A program made the position numbers and the translations under genes. Below are positions 14,258-21,224 of a stretch of DNA of 22,845 nucleotides, in pieces. How positions within the stretch are numbered: the stretch's first letter is position 1; each line of letters begins with the position of its first letter. The DNA comes from Roseovarius sp. (GTDB taxonomy: Bacteria > Pseudomonadota > Alphaproteobacteria > Rhodobacterales > Rhodobacteraceae), in NCBI GenBank assembly GCA_007125415.1, contig SLDH01000230.1, forward strand, positions 1 through 22,845, read 5' to 3'. The notes below the pieces were generated by a model that saw only the letters and a list, made by a program, of their open reading frames with translations, searched no databases and was not told where the DNA came from.

Positions 14258-15009
14258 CGGCTCACCTCATCTGCCGGCGGCTCTGGTCGATGGGCGAAGG
14301 TGGCCCCTTTCCACCAGAGCTTGAGCGCCTGCCAGTGAATGAGCGCCAGAACACGGCGCGAACCGAAGGGGCGCCGCAGGCACGCGCGCAAAAGGCCCGC
14401 ATTCGTGAGCGGCTTGCAGGCCCCGTGCAGCGTGGCGGTCACGCCGCCATTGCCGGCAGTGAAGTCGATCCAGATGCCGATCCGGTCCGGCCGCAGATCA
14501 TAGCGGAACTCATAGGCGCCATCGATGATCTGAAAGGGAGAGACGTGGAAGACCTTGCGGGCATGCAACCGGTCGGACGCCGCGATTGGCGCCAGATCAT
14601 CACGGTGGCACAGATAGGAATGGCGGTCGCCATAGGTGTTGCTCACCTCGGCGATGATCACCGGCACCTGCCCGTCGGCATCCCGGCAGATCCAGAACGC
14701 CACCGGGTTGAAGACATGGCCGAGGATGCGTGGTTGCGCGATCAGTTCTATTCGCGCGGGGACAGGCAAGTCATGAGCGGCAAGCACCTCGCGCACCCAC
14801 GCCGCCCCGCGCCCCTGTTTCGGCACCCCACCGTGATCGATATCCCAAAGCGAGGCAAGCCCCCGGCGGTTTCGCCCGAAAAGCGCGGGTGCTCTGGCGG
14901 GCGCCTCTGCATCGGTCCAGACATAATCGATGGAGTAGCGAAAGGCGTTCTCCACCGCGCCCTTGCGCCCATGCCATGTCTGGCCCGCGATATGCCTAAG
15001 CTGGCTCAC
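14254..15009 (-). CDS. DUF1365 family protein (probable furan-fatty-acid operon member)
   Basis: A 251-residue DUF1365 protein starting with GTG 15009: (M)SQLRHIAGQTWHGRKGAVENAF, then the family core FRYSIDYVWTD, HVFNPVAFWIC and VIIAEVSNTYGDRHSYL. The frame is open further upstream to 15174, but GTG 15009 overlaps the stop of the preceding gene (GTGA at 15006-15009) and gives the usual family length. DUF1365 genes commonly neighbour FAD amine-oxidase-like genes and cyclopropane-synthase-like genes in lipid operons. My recollection is that the R. sphaeroides homologue is UfaO, proposed to incorporate oxygen into furan fatty acids; I hold this at moderate confidence. No transmembrane helix is obvious, so it may act on phospholipid acyl chains at the membrane surface. 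Confidence 0.85.
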   Translation of the reverse strand: MSQLRHIAGQTWHGRKGAVENAFRYSIDYVWTDAEAPARAPALFGRNRRGLASLWDIDHGGVPKQGRGAAWVREVLAAHDLPVPARIELIAQPRILGHVFNPVAFWICRDADGQVPVIIAEVSNTYGDRHSYLCHRDDLAPIAASDRLHARKVFHVSPFQIIDGAYEFRYDLRPDRIGIWIDFTAGNGGVTATLHGACKPLTNAGLLRACLRRPFGSRRVLALIHWQALKLWWKGATFAHRPEPPADEVSR

Positions 15010-16304
15010 TGCGCTGCCACCTGCGGCTGACTGCGCGCGTTCAACGCCGAGACGACGTCGAGCGCGGTTGCAAGCCCGTCCTCGTGAAAGCCGTGGCGCA
15101 TCCACGCCCCGCAAAACCAGGTGTTGTTGGTGCCATTGGTGGCACGGATACGTGCCTGCGCCTCGAGCGCGCACATGTCGAAGACAGGATGATGCATCGT
15201 CACCTGATCGTGGATCAGGTCTTCGCGGATGGGCCGCGCGCTGTTGAGTGTGACGAAAAGCGGATCATCGAGCGGGATCGGCTGCAATGAGTTCATCCAG
15301 TAGGTGATGTCGATCAACCCGCCCCCGGCGCCGGGACCTTCGGCATAATTCCACGAGGACCAGACGGCGCGGCGTTTGGGCATCACGCTCTCATCGGCAT
15401 GCAGCACCGCGTCATTCGCCTGATAGCGCACGGCGCCGAGGTCTGCCCGTTCCTGCGGGCTGGCATCGGCGAGAAGCTTAAGCGTCACGTCGGAATGGGT
15501 CGCGAAGACCACCTCATCAAAGCGCTGCCAGTCTGCCCCATGCGTTTTCACCTCCACCGCTTCGGCATCGCGCCGCACGGCCTGTACGGGGCAGCCCGCC
15601 CGGATGCTGACACCCTGATCGGCCATCGCGCGGCCCAGACGCTCGACATAGGTGATCGAGCCGCCTTGAACCGTGTACCACTGGTGCTGGCCATCATACC
15701 CCAGAAGCGCGTGGTTCTTGAAGAATTGCAGCATGGCATGGGCGGGAAAATCCATGATGCGTTCGGTCGGCGTTGACCAGATGGCCCCGGAGAAGGGCAA
15801 GAGGTAATATTCACGAAAATACCGCCCGAGGCGCATCCGTTCGATGAGTTGGCCAATGGTCAGGTTTCTGTCTTGTGCCACGGTGAGCGCGCCCGCATTG
15901 AAGCGGAATATGTCGCGAAGCATGCGCAAAAAGGCCGGGTTGAGCGCATTGCGGCGCTGCGCAAAGAAGGCTTTTGGCCCGTCGAGCCCGTATTCGATCC
16001 GCCCGCCTGCGACAGAGGCACCAAAGCTCATGCGGCTTTCGGTGATCGGCACCTGAAGCCGCTCGAATAGCGCGGTGAGATTGGGGTAGTTTATGTGGTT
16101 GAAAACGATGAAGCCGGTATCTACCGGCTGGTCGCCGCGTTTGCCGGCAAGCTTGGTGCGCGCATGTCCGCCAAGGCGCGGCTCAGCTTCGAAGAGCGTC
16201 ACCTCATGGGTCTCACTCAGGACATAGGCCGCGCCCATGCCAGATATGCCCGCGCCGACTACAGCGACTTTACGACGCAGAGCCGCGCCTGATCCAGATG
16301 TCAT
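15006..16304 (-). CDS. FAD-dependent amine-oxidase-like oxidoreductase (probable UfaD-type lipid desaturase)
   Basis: A 432-residue flavoprotein. The N-terminus KVAVVGAGISGMGAAYVLSE is the FAD-binding fold, followed by VTLFEAEPRLGGHARTK, the RxGG(H)xxT motif of the amine oxidase/phytoene desaturase superfamily. The C-terminal TWFCGAWMRHGFHEDGLATA segment is the second FAD contact. ATG 16304 lies 27 bases from the inferred transcription start of an RpoE-like promoter. It is the first gene of a five-gene coupled operon divergent from rpoE-chrR, the same arrangement I recall for RSP1091-1087 of R. sphaeroides. There, to my recollection, the first product (UfaD) desaturates methylated vaccenoyl chains on the way to furan fatty acids. 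No UfaM-like methylase gene lies in the window. Confidence 0.87.
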   Translation of the reverse strand: MTSGSGAALRRKVAVVGAGISGMGAAYVLSETHEVTLFEAEPRLGGHARTKLAGKRGDQPVDTGFIVFNHINYPNLTALFERLQVPITESRMSFGASVAGGRIEYGLDGPKAFFAQRRNALNPAFLRMLRDIFRFNAGALTVAQDRNLTIGQLIERMRLGRYFREYYLLPFSGAIWSTPTERIMDFPAHAMLQFFKNHALLGYDGQHQWYTVQGGSITYVERLGRAMADQGVSIRAGCPVQAVRRDAEAVEVKTHGADWQRFDEVVFATHSDVTLKLLADASPQERADLGAVRYQANDAVLHADESVMPKRRAVWSSWNYAEGPGAGGGLIDITYWMNSLQPIPLDDPLFVTLNSARPIREDLIHDQVTMHHPVFDMCALEAQARIRATNGTNNTWFCGAWMRHGFHEDGLATALDVVSALNARSQPQVAAQ

Positions 16305-16337
16305 GATTCGGAAGATCTTTCTTTCTTGTTCATGTCT

Positions 16338-16367
16338 GGGATACGAGACCAGGCCGAAACCGGATGA
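16338..16367 (-). promoter_or_regulatory. RpoE-type promoter of the FAD oxidoreductase operon
   Basis: On the minus strand: -35 TCATCC (16367-16362), 18-bp spacer, -10 TATCCC (16343-16338). The -35 continues as GGTTTC, identical to the bases after the -35 of the rpoE promoter on the other strand. The expected transcription start near 16331 leaves a leader of about 27 bases before ATG 16304. The RpoE (ECF11) consensus -35 is TGATCC, so one base differs. Confidence 0.6.
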
Positions 16368-16391
16368 GAATGGATAATTTCGTATCTTCGG

Positions 16392-16420
16392 TGATCCGGT
16401 TTCTGCGTAACGGCGTAATC
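16392..16420 (+). promoter_or_regulatory. RpoE-type autoregulated promoter of rpoE-chrR
   Basis: TGATCC (16392-16397), an 18-bp spacer, then TAATC (16416-16420). TGATCC is the known -35 element recognised by R. sphaeroides RpoE, which activates its own operon. The expected start near 16427 makes ATG 16426 unusable and pushes the RpoE start codon to 16480 or 16540. Confidence 0.7.
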
Positions 16421-16479
16421 TCTACATGTATGATCAAGCCGTCGCATTTGACCATGGTGGAGTTGCAGCGAACTGCACA

Positions 16480-17088
16480 ATGGGAGTATCTGTCGCGCAG
16501 CCGCAGTCAGGCGGCACAGCGCAAGCGGATGCCGAAAACGTGACGGAAAGAGACATCGAAAACCACGAATGGGCGGAGTGTATCGCTGCCATCCGCGACC
16601 GGCAGAGCACGGCGGCCTTTGCTGTGCTGTTCGAGCATTTCGCACCGCGGGTGAAGGGCTTCCTGATGCGCAGCGGTGCAGATGAAGGGCTCGCGGAGGA
16701 ATGCGCGCAGGAAGTGATGGCCACGTTGTGGCGAAAGGCTCACCAGTTCGATCCGAGCCGGGCCAGCGCCGCGACATGGATTTTCACGATCGCGCGGAAC
16801 CGCCGGATCGACGCGATCCGCAAGCAACGCCGGCCCGAGCCCGAAGAGCTGAGCTGGGGGCCAGAACAGGAACCGGACCAGGAAGATGTGTTGGCTCTTC
16901 AACAGGAGTCGGAACAGTTGACCAAGGCCATCGCCGCCCTGCCTGACAAGCAGCGAGCCTTGATCGAGAAGGCTTATTTCGGCGATCTGAGCCATCGCGA
17001 GATTGCCGAGCAGACGGGATTGCCGCTCGGGACGATCAAATCACGCATACGGCTGGCGCTTGAGCGCCTGCGACATGAAATGACATGA
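16480..17088 (+). CDS. rpoE: RpoE, ECF11-type sigma factor of the singlet-oxygen response
   Basis: An ECF sigma factor of about 182-202 residues. Region 2 is seen as FAVLFEHFAPRVKGFLMRSG, ECAQEVMATLWRKAHQFDPS and ASAATWIFTIARNRRIDAIR, and region 4 as ALPDKQRALIEKAYFGDLSH, REIAEQTGLPLGTIKSRIRL. FAPRVKGFLMRSG and the region 2.3-2.4 text closely resemble R. sphaeroides RpoE, which directs transcription after singlet oxygen releases it from ChrR. Start codon: the promoter excludes ATG 16426; ATG 16480 is used here, while GTG 16540 (VTERDIENHEWAECIAAIRD) would give a length nearer that of the R. sphaeroides protein. Neither has a strong ribosome site. The chrR gene follows after 18 bases. Confidence 0.9.
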   Translation: MGVSVAQPQSGGTAQADAENVTERDIENHEWAECIAAIRDRQSTAAFAVLFEHFAPRVKGFLMRSGADEGLAEECAQEVMATLWRKAHQFDPSRASAATWIFTIARNRRIDAIRKQRRPEPEELSWGPEQEPDQEDVLALQQESEQLTKAIAALPDKQRALIEKAYFGDLSHREIAEQTGLPLGTIKSRIRLALERLRHEMT

Positions 17089-17106
17089 CATGAAGAAGAC
17101 GAAGAC

Positions 17107-17754
17107 ATGAAAGACAAGATACAGCACCATCTCTCTGACGCCCTGCTCATGGCCTATTCGGCAGGTAGCTTGCCCGAAGCGTTCAGCCTCACGGTCGCGT
17201 CTCATATCGCGATGTGCGATGAATGCCGCGCCCGGCTTGAGGCGTTCGACAGTGTCGGTGGCGCGCTGATCGAGAGCGTCGAGACAGTGGCGATGGGTAA
17301 TGGCAGCCTGAAAGCCACGCTCGCAATGATTGGCGGCGCGATGACTGAGCGGCCGAAGGCTCGGGCGGTGACTGGGGTGTTGCCCTCTCCCTTGCACGAT
17401 TACATCGGAGGTGATCTGGATGATGTGAATTGGCGGCCGGTAGGCATGGGCGTGAAACAGGCGATCCTGCCCACATCGGATGAGGCCACGGCGCGGCTTC
17501 TTTACATACCGGCAGGGGTTGCCGTACCGGATCATGGCCATCAAGGGATGGAACTGACCTTGGTGTTGCAGGGCGCGTTCATGGATGAGAATGCGCATTT
17601 CGGCCCGGGTGATATCGAGATCGCCGATGAGCACATGCACCATACGCCCGTTGCCGCGCCAGGCATGGATTGCATCTGTCTCGCGGCAACGGATGCGCCT
17701 TTGCGCTTCCGCGGGTTGGTCCCACGCATCGCGCAGTCCTTCCTGAATATCTGA
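17107..17754 (+). CDS. chrR: ChrR, zinc-dependent anti-sigma factor with cupin domain
   Basis: A 215-residue ChrR/ZAS-type anti-sigma factor. The N-terminal anti-sigma domain binds zinc through a histidine near position 7-8, His33, Cys37 and Cys40 (SHIAMCDECR). The C-terminal cupin domain shows H143-G-H145-x3-E149 in PDHGHQGMELTLVLQGAF and a histidine at 178-179, matching the four cupin metal ligands of R. sphaeroides ChrR with an offset of two. In the known system the anti-sigma domain holds RpoE and the cupin domain is needed for release by singlet oxygen. It lies 18 bases after rpoE and shares its promoter. A pair of GC-rich hairpins follows. Confidence 0.92.
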   Translation: MKDKIQHHLSDALLMAYSAGSLPEAFSLTVASHIAMCDECRARLEAFDSVGGALIESVETVAMGNGSLKATLAMIGGAMTERPKARAVTGVLPSPLHDYIGGDLDDVNWRPVGMGVKQAILPTSDEATARLLYIPAGVAVPDHGHQGMELTLVLQGAFMDENAHFGPGDIEIADEHMHHTPVAAPGMDCICLAATDAPLRFRGLVPRIAQSFLNI

Positions 17755-17776
17755 CACGGCAAGCCGTGATCATGGA

Positions 17777-17828
17777 GCGCGCCCGAGGCGCGCAACCGAC
17801 ATCTCGGCCCCGCGGAAGACGCGGGGCC
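17777..17828. terminator. Two tandem GC-rich hairpins between convergent chrR and moeA
   Basis: GCGCGCC-CGA-GGCGCGC (17777-17793) and a stem GGCCCCGCG/CGCGGGGCC around GAAGA (17806-17828) are perfect inverted repeats of 7 and 9 bp. They sit 23 and 52 bases after the chrR stop and about 86 bases after the moeA stop on the other strand. Neither is followed by a T-run, so they may work as a bidirectional Rho-assisted barrier. Confidence 0.55.
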
Positions 17829-17913
17829 TCGCGGATGCGGAGCCGTGACGCCATGGACCCGCGTTGCGATAGCGGTGAGGCCGGTGGCAAGGGTATTTCT
17901 GCCGAGAAGAAGA

Positions 17914-20022
17914 TCAGAGGAATGCGGCATAGGGAATGTAGCGCACCGGATCCCCGGGGGTTATGGTGTCCGCACCATCGGGCAGTTCCACGAGCCCTTC
18001 GGCCCAGCTCAGCCCACTGATCCGGCCCGAACCTTCCGATGCGAAGACCTCCGCATGGCCATCGCGGAAGCGAGCGCGCAGATATTCACGGCGGCCCGGC
18101 TTCTTGGATTTCCGGAAGGCCGCCGGAACCATGAAGCCCTCGGGCTGGTGCCACGCCGCACCGGACAAAAGCCGCATTGCGGGGCGCGCGAAGATCAGGG
18201 TGCAGACAAGTGCTGCCACAGGATTGCCCGGCAAGCCGAAAACCGGCATCCCCTTCCAGAGACCAAGGGCCAAGGGCCTCCCAGGCTTGAGGGCGATGCG
18301 CCATTCCGCCATCGCGCCCGCGTCTTCCAGAAGGGCAGAGACGTGATCCTCATCGCCCGATGAGGCACCGCCCGAGGTCAGGATCATGTGGGATCGTGCT
18401 GCGGCTTCGTCCAGCCTGTCGCGCAGGGCCGCGCGGTCATCGGGCACGATCCCCATATCGACGGGCAGATAGCCAAACTGCGCAACAAGGGCGCAGAGCA
18501 TCGGGCGATTGGCGTCATGGGTCTGGCCCGTTTTGGCCGGATGTCCGGCCTCGCACAGTTCATCGCCGGTGGAGAGCACCGCCACGCGCAAGCGCTCGTG
18601 AAGCGCAAGCTCGGGCCCCGCGCCGACCGCGGCGACAAGCGCCAGATCGGCCGGGGTGAGCACGCGACCCGGTCCCAGAAGCTGTGCACCCGCCTCGACA
18701 TCCTCACCGGCCTTGCGGGTATTGGCGCCTGCTTTGATCCCGGCGCGGAAGGCGATGGCGCCCTCGCCCTGTGTCACATCCTCCTGAAGCACCACCGTAT
18801 CGACCCCCTGGGGCAGCACCGCGCCTGTGAGGATCCGAATGGCCGAGCCATGGGGCACGGCACCCTGAAAAGGTGCGCCTGCCGCCGCGCGCCCGGCGAT
18901 CAGCGGCAAGACCGGCGCTTCTCCATCAATTGCCGCATGGGCAAAGCCGTAGCCATCCACGGCGGTATTGGCCTGTGCCGGGTTGGCACGGCGCGCGATC
19001 ACCGGCGCGGCCAGTACCCGGCCCAGCGCTTCACCCATCGGCGCACGTTCCACCCCCACCACCGGGTGCAGCCTTTCCTTCAGTCGCGTGAGCACCGTGT
19101 CCACAGGGGTCCATGCCACCCCGGCGGGCAGGGCGAAACAATCATTGCACAAGGGCGGTGGTTTCAGATCCGGCAGGAGGCTGCGCTCAAGCTCCTTTTC
19201 GTGGCCAAGCCCCAGGATCCAGCCTTCCTCCGGGGCGTCTGCTGCCAACATGGCGCGCAGCGCCTCGCCGGGCAATCGCGCGAGAGCTCGCGCGAGCAGC
19301 CGCACCTGATGCGCATCGCGGATGCCGCCGGAGGCCTCGGCCTGCTGCACATGACTGTTGATCAGCCCCGGCCAAATTTCGACGAGGGTCACTGGGGCTG
19401 ATTCCGGCGGCTCGAACGGCCAGACCGCGACCTGCCCGGCAAAGCGCTGCCGCAAGCGGTGCAGGACAGGCAGGCCCGTGAGCACCTGCCCGCCCACAGC
19501 CCCCGCGCCACCCAGTTGCCAGCAGCTGAACGCGCCTTTGAGGGCAACCTCGCAGGTCCGCCGCTCGGCCATGCCATGGCCGGCGCGCATATCCTTGCGG
19601 GGCAGATCGGGGATATCGCGCTTGAGCCCGTTGAACCAGAAAGGGCCGACGCCCGGAAAGTGGCGGTTGATTTCCGCCGCAAGATCAAAGCGGTTGTTGG
19701 CGCTCGGGTTGTCTTCCAGGCGCTCAGCCAGCCATGCCCAAACCGCAAAGGGGTCCGCCTGTCCGGTCAGGGCTTCGGCAAGTCCCTGCGGGTAGCCAAA
19801 AGGAAAGTCGAACCCGAGGCAGAGCCGCCGTCCCGCCGCAAGCTCTTGCTCGATGAGATCGGCGATCGCCGTCTCTGCGACAGCGCGGTTCCGCAGGTAG
19901 CCCGGCGCGGCCTCGATACCCTCGCGCACCAGCCCCAGCCAGATCGCGTCCTTGCGTGGCGTCGGGCCCGTGTCATTGCCCGCGGACCAGTCCACGATGG
20001 CAAAGCTGTCAAAAAGACTCAC
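17914..20022 (-). CDS. moeA: DUF429-MoeA fusion, molybdopterin molybdotransferase
   Basis: A 702-residue two-part protein. Residues 1 to about 285 resemble a DUF429-type RNase H-like fold: FAIVDWSAGND at the first strand, CLGFDFPFGYP, VTLVEIWPGL and RDAHQVRLLARAL. After a short LCNDC linker (291-295), residues 297-702 form MoeA: ANTAVDGYGFAHAAI (domain III start), GVDTVVLQEDV, LSTGDELCEAG, TSGGASSGDEDHV and GLPGNPVAALVC. MoeA inserts molybdate into adenylylated molybdopterin. MoeA alone is about 400 residues, so the N-terminal 290 are an addition; the role of that domain is unknown. GTG 20022 overlaps the MobB stop by 4 bases (GTGA). It is the last gene of the fdhD-mobA-mobB-moeA cluster. Confidence 0.88.
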   Translation of the reverse strand: MSLFDSFAIVDWSAGNDTGPTPRKDAIWLGLVREGIEAAPGYLRNRAVAETAIADLIEQELAAGRRLCLGFDFPFGYPQGLAEALTGQADPFAVWAWLAERLEDNPSANNRFDLAAEINRHFPGVGPFWFNGLKRDIPDLPRKDMRAGHGMAERRTCEVALKGAFSCWQLGGAGAVGGQVLTGLPVLHRLRQRFAGQVAVWPFEPPESAPVTLVEIWPGLINSHVQQAEASGGIRDAHQVRLLARALARLPGEALRAMLAADAPEEGWILGLGHEKELERSLLPDLKPPPLCNDCFALPAGVAWTPVDTVLTRLKERLHPVVGVERAPMGEALGRVLAAPVIARRANPAQANTAVDGYGFAHAAIDGEAPVLPLIAGRAAAGAPFQGAVPHGSAIRILTGAVLPQGVDTVVLQEDVTQGEGAIAFRAGIKAGANTRKAGEDVEAGAQLLGPGRVLTPADLALVAAVGAGPELALHERLRVAVLSTGDELCEAGHPAKTGQTHDANRPMLCALVAQFGYLPVDMGIVPDDRAALRDRLDEAAARSHMILTSGGASSGDEDHVSALLEDAGAMAEWRIALKPGRPLALGLWKGMPVFGLPGNPVAALVCTLIFARPAMRLLSGAAWHQPEGFMVPAAFRKSKKPGRREYLRARFRDGHAEVFASEGSGRISGLSWAEGLVELPDGADTITPGDPVRYIPYAAFL

Positions 20023-20510
20023 AGCGCAAGCTCCCTCAGAAGGAAGTCGGCGATGGCCCGGGTCGCGTCAAGATCGAACACCGGCCGGTCCAGTTCCATC
20101 GGCACGTCGCTCGCCACGGCGCGAATTGTCGCGTCCCCCGGGGCGATCAGCGGATTGCCGGCCGCCGCGCGATAGGCCTCGATCTTCGGGTGGGGAGCGG
20201 TCTTGTAGCCTTCGATCAACACCAGATCGACGGGCGAGAGCCTCGACAGCAGCGCATCAAGCGGCGGCTCCGGCGCATCGCGCAGCTCATGCATGAGGGC
20301 AAAGCGCTTGCCCGAGGCAAGCAGCACCTCGGTTGCGCCGGCGGCCCGGTGGCGATAGCTGTCGCGCCCCGGCTGATCCACATCGAACGCATGGTGCGCG
20401 TGCTTGATGGTGGAGACACGCAGGCCCCTGCCCGTGATCTCGGCCACCAGCCGCTCCATGAGGCCGGTCTTGCCTGCATTCTTCCAGCCTGTCACGCCGT
20501 AGATCCTCAT
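20019..20510 (-). CDS. mobB: MobB, molybdopterin-guanine dinucleotide biosynthesis adaptor GTPase
   Basis: A 163-residue P-loop protein. MRIYGVTGWKNAGKTGLMER contains the Walker A GWKNAGKT (8-15), followed by VSTIKHAHHAFDVDQPGRDS, the MobB signature of the switch region, and VDLVLIEGYK, the Walker B-like strand. MobB binds GTP and assists MobA in making bis-MGD, the cofactor form used by formate dehydrogenase. Its ATG overlaps the MobA stop by 4 bases (20507-20510), and its stop overlaps the moeA GTG by 4 bases, so the three genes are translated in chain. Confidence 0.93.
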   Translation of the reverse strand: MRIYGVTGWKNAGKTGLMERLVAEITGRGLRVSTIKHAHHAFDVDQPGRDSYRHRAAGATEVLLASGKRFALMHELRDAPEPPLDALLSRLSPVDLVLIEGYKTAPHPKIEAYRAAAGNPLIAPGDATIRAVASDVPMELDRPVFDLDATRAIADFLLRELAL

Positions 20511-21151
20511 GCGCGGGCCGCCAGCATCTCGCGGGCACGCTCGAGATCCGCAGGTGTGTTGACATTGAAGAAGGGCTCACCAGCCATCGCGAACACCGCT
20601 TCGCGCCCGTCATGCTGCGCGGTCCACAAAACGACCTTGCGCAACCCGTGCTCAAGCGCCGCCCGCAGATCATGGCGCAGCGCGACCGGCCAGAGCCCGA
20701 AGGTGGGATGCCGGATCAGGCCCGCCACCGACATGGATTTCGTCTCCTCGCCCGGCGCGCGGGGCGTGGCCGCCAACACCAGCGGATGCACCTGTCCCTC
20801 GGCTTGCGCGGAAAGACGGGCCACGAGATCGGTCGGAAAGAACGGCGTATCCGCAGCGACAGTGACGATGGCTTCAGCGCCCTCTCGGGCGGCCCAGTCG
20901 AGCCCCGCAAGCACGCCGGCAAGTGGCCCCGCAAAGCCTTCAACCGTATCGGGCAGGACCGGCAGGGCGAAGCGGTCAAACCGGCGCGGATCACCATTGG
21001 CATTGAGAGCCATGCCCGCGACCTGCGGGCGAAGACGCGCGATCACCTGATCAAGGATCGTGCCCTGCCCCAGCGGCAAGAGGCCCTTGTCGCCGCCGCC
21101 CATGCGTGTGGCCTGCCCCCCCGCGAGGATCACTGCGAGAGGTCGCCTCAT
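20507..21151 (-). CDS. mobA: MobA, molybdenum cofactor guanylyltransferase
   Basis: A 214-residue nucleotidyltransferase. The N-terminus reads PLAVILAGGQATRMGGGDKG, the LAGGxxxRMGxxDK signature that binds GTP. VTVAADTPFFPTDLVARL supplies the metal-binding Asp (DTPF), and the C-terminus has FFNVNTPADLERA, typical of MobA. It adds GMP to Mo-molybdopterin to give MGD in the cytoplasm. GGAGA lies 9 bases before ATG 21151. A large palindromic structure lies 20-65 bases upstream, separating this gene from fdhD. Confidence 0.93.
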   Translation of the reverse strand: MRRPLAVILAGGQATRMGGGDKGLLPLGQGTILDQVIARLRPQVAGMALNANGDPRRFDRFALPVLPDTVEGFAGPLAGVLAGLDWAAREGAEAIVTVAADTPFFPTDLVARLSAQAEGQVHPLVLAATPRAPGEETKSMSVAGLIRHPTFGLWPVALRHDLRAALEHGLRKVVLWTAQHDGREAVFAMAGEPFFNVNTPADLERAREMLAARA

Positions 21152-21170
21152 GCACCAAACTCTCCGCCCG

Positions 21171-21216
21171 GGTCAGGAAAATTCGAATTTTCCTGACCAT
21201 TTTCCGGATGGAAAAT
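21171..21216. repeat. 28-bp perfect palindrome plus related 18-nt inverted repeat between fdhD and mobA
   Basis: Bases 21171-21198 are a perfect 28-bp palindrome starting GGTCAGGAAAATTC and ending with its reverse complement. Directly next, 21199-21216, is ATTTTCC-GGAT-GGAAAAT, with perfect 7-bp arms. The shared GGAAAAT unit thus appears four times in alternating orientation within 46 bases. The structure begins 8 bases after the fdhD stop and ends 19 bases before the mobA ATG. No T-run follows, so a plain intrinsic terminator is not obvious. Confidence 0.8.
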
Positions 21217-21224
21217 GCGCCCCT

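Noticed and set aside
15010..15174. Upstream extension of the DUF1365 protein to 15174
   Set aside because: It would overlap the FAD oxidoreductase gene by about 170 bases; GTG 15009 overlaps its stop by 4 bases and gives the usual family length.
16426..16479. Upstream extension of RpoE from ATG 16426
   Set aside because: The predicted RpoE-dependent transcript starts at about 16427, so this ATG would not be in the message; the extra residues also have no counterpart I recognise in RpoE.
17081..17118. Short GACATGA/GAAGA repeats at the rpoE-chrR junction
   Set aside because: They are short, imperfect and include the stop and start codons; codon constraint and chance explain them.
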